Origin: Puniceicoccales bacterium
GTDB lineage: Bacteria > Verrucomicrobiota > Verrucomicrobiia > Opitutales > JAIRLM01
Direction of reading: 5' to 3'
DNA length: 6,590 nucleotides
Assembly (NCBI GenBank): GCA_031287845.1
Contig: JAITSI010000015.1
Location: 1-6,590 of the forward strand
Made by a program: the position numbers and the translations under genes. Below, in pieces: positions 5,732 through 6,590 of this stretch. Within the stretch, counting starts at the first letter, position 1. Every line of letters begins with the position of its first letter. The notes beneath the pieces were generated by a model, which did no database searches, was not told the DNA's origin, and saw nothing but the letters and a program-made list of their open reading frames with translations.

Positions 5732-6481
5732 CTAACTCATCTTTTTCTTAGACGGTTTCTCGCTCACGTTTAAACTCTCAAGTGCGGGAAAATGCAAATC
5801 GTTATTTACCAATTCGCCTATATTACATACTCTAGCGTGAGAGATTTGAGGGGTTTGAGAAAGTTGGTGAGGCTGCGGACCCGCAACGGGTTTATTATTT
5901 TTTCTATTCTTTCTTTTTTTCTTTTTCGCTTTGGTTTCCAAAGCCGGTTCTTGATTATCCAATTTCTGTGCATTTTCGATGGGAATTGCCGAGTTTGAAC
6001 CTGATTCTGCGCTGGTGATGGTGGTGGATTGGTCTCGATGGCGGGGCGATTTCTTCAGGATCAACGGCCGATCTCGGTTTAGGATACATACCAGTGTCAT
6101 TAAATATGCATTCTGAATTTGGGCGGAATTGAATGATGGTATGGGATTACATGCGGTGTTCGGAAGTGTTGTCAGTTGCTTAAGGATGCTATAATTTACC
6201 AATTTCATGTTTTTGTTTTCGTATCTTAGTGGTACTACGGCATTGGCATTGGCTTGCGTGGTGCACGGACTAAAGTTTGGTTCGGTCGATTGCCCGAATA
6301 ACAAATTTGAAAAATCCAAATTAGAAAGATTGAATGAATTTGAATAAGTAAGAGTGGGCATGAAAGAAGGATGGGAAGGAGGGGAAAGTTGAATCAGTTT
6401 CCCAACCAGAGAATAAGGAAGTGACATTTGCCATGGAGATAATCTTATCTTGGAGAAGCATGGAATAGGTTCAATAGACAT
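5732..6481 (-). CDS. Gene B: lysine-rich paralogue of the C-terminal part of gene A
   Basis: The product is 249 residues, function unknown. Residues 21-56 (LPYSLVGKL...NSFNLSNLD) match gene A 389-418 (LPSFLSWKL...NSFSLSDLN). Residues 87-127 (YENKNMK...PNT...AQIQNAYL) match A 486-528 (YRNQNLG...PNT...IQISNVYL). It lacks the membrane anchor, the Ser/Thr stalk and the proline tract of A. Instead it has its own tail with a basic cluster, KAKKKKRKNRKNNK, at 184-197. No signal peptide is visible and no Shine-Dalgarno precedes the ATG at 6481. The coding DNA is AT-rich, unlike the central block. It lies upstream of gene A on the same strand with a 184-bp gap. It may be a functional short family member or the 3' part of a decayed longer gene (see the entry at 6471-6590). 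Confidence 0.6.
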   Translation of the reverse strand: MSIEPIPCFSKIRLSPWQMSLPYSLVGKLIQLSPPSHPSFMPTLTYSNSFNLSNLDFSNLLFGQSTEPNFSPCTTQANANAVVPLRYENKNMKLVNYSILKQLTTLPNTACNPIPSFNSAQIQNAYLMTLVCILNRDRPLILKKSPRHRDQSTTITSAESGSNSAIPIENAQKLDNQEPALETKAKKKKRKNRKNNKPVAGPQPHQLSQTPQISHARVCNIGELVNNDLHFPALESLNVSEKPSKKKMS

Positions 6482-6590
6482 TTTTCAAAATTCGGGAAGC
6501 GGCTCCCCAAAAGGCTTGACAGGGAAAAATCCGGTGGTGTGCTCGCGTTACATATATGGAACACACCATGTCGATACTGGAATCTTTTCG
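6471..6590 (-). pseudogene. Possible frameshifted upstream part of gene B, running off the right edge
   Basis: A minus-strand frame is open from the window edge for 39 codons and stops at TGA (6473-6471), overlapping the ATG of gene B by 11 bases in another frame. Its end, CQAFWGAASRILKN, resembles gene A 344-356 (NKAFRNSRVVLEN), and the DNA is similar around TTTTGAAAAATG versus TTTTGGAAAATG. In A these residues lie just ahead of the part matching B. I infer that B once continued upstream and that a deletion of about 30 bp shifted the frame. The similarity is short; chance or an unrelated upstream gene cannot be excluded. Confidence 0.3.

Noticed and set aside
6516..6521. Perfect TTGACA on the + strand near the right edge
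   Set aside because: No -10-like box lies 16-18 bases downstream; the nearest TA-rich hexamers are more than 25 bases away.
6536..6567. Imperfect inverted repeat GGTGTGCT ... AACACACC
   Set aside because: The arms are only eight bases with a mismatch and a 16-base loop, and it lies inside a possible coding frame; not enough to call an operator.
1..6590. Search for transposase, integrase, CRISPR array, tRNA or rRNA
   Set aside because: None of these could be recognised. The repeats are irregular mosaics without equal spacers, and no protein shows a DDE, HUH or tyrosine recombinase pattern.

Overview
The window is bacterial: compact GC-rich genes, short intergenic gaps and Sec-type signal sequences, with no introns or phage structural genes. 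I cannot place the organism firmly. The small acidic single-cluster ferredoxin resembles, from memory, those of Verrucomicrobiota (Opitutae/Puniceicoccales), but this is a weak inference. A zinc-protease gene of the type III effector kind and a family of repeat-bearing, membrane-anchored or lysine-rich proteins would fit a host-associated lifestyle, also only as inference.

Layout. Positions 1-637 hold no intact gene. They are a mosaic of GC-rich, palindromic repeat modules (called A, C, E and F here) wrapped around a 60-bp remnant of a protein-coding tail (197-258). Positions 638-3430 are a GC-rich three-gene block: a HExxH metallopeptidase-like gene (+, 692-1468), a convergent ferredoxin gene (-, 1532-1771) with a strong hairpin between the two stop codons, and a divergent gene for a 515-residue exported protein of unknown function (+, 1883-3430). 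Positions 3431-3834 carry the same repeat modules in the opposite orientation. The three-gene block is therefore enclosed by a broken, mosaic inverted repeat.

Positions 3835-6590 are clearly more AT-rich and hold two related minus-strand genes that I do not recognise. Gene 'A' (570 aa, 3835-5547) has a membrane anchor, a Ser/Thr/Glu-rich stalk with six tandem xxET tetrapeptides, and an uninterrupted 15-C coding tract (15 G on the + strand, 4781-4795). That tract makes it a strong candidate for phase variation. Gene 'B' (249 aa, 5732-6481), upstream of A on the same strand, matches the C-terminal third of A and ends in a lysine-rich tail. A reading frame open from the right edge and overlapping the start of B looks like a frameshifted N-terminal piece of the same gene.

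Connections. The last residues of A (PHSTS...DRYGPV.QELD) recur at 199-258 on the + strand, also followed by module C. Both ends of the three-gene block thus show the same architecture, gene-A tail then repeat modules, as mirror images. This suggests the gene family and the repeats have been copied or recombined together, and that the block between could invert. The three central genes show no obvious common pathway.
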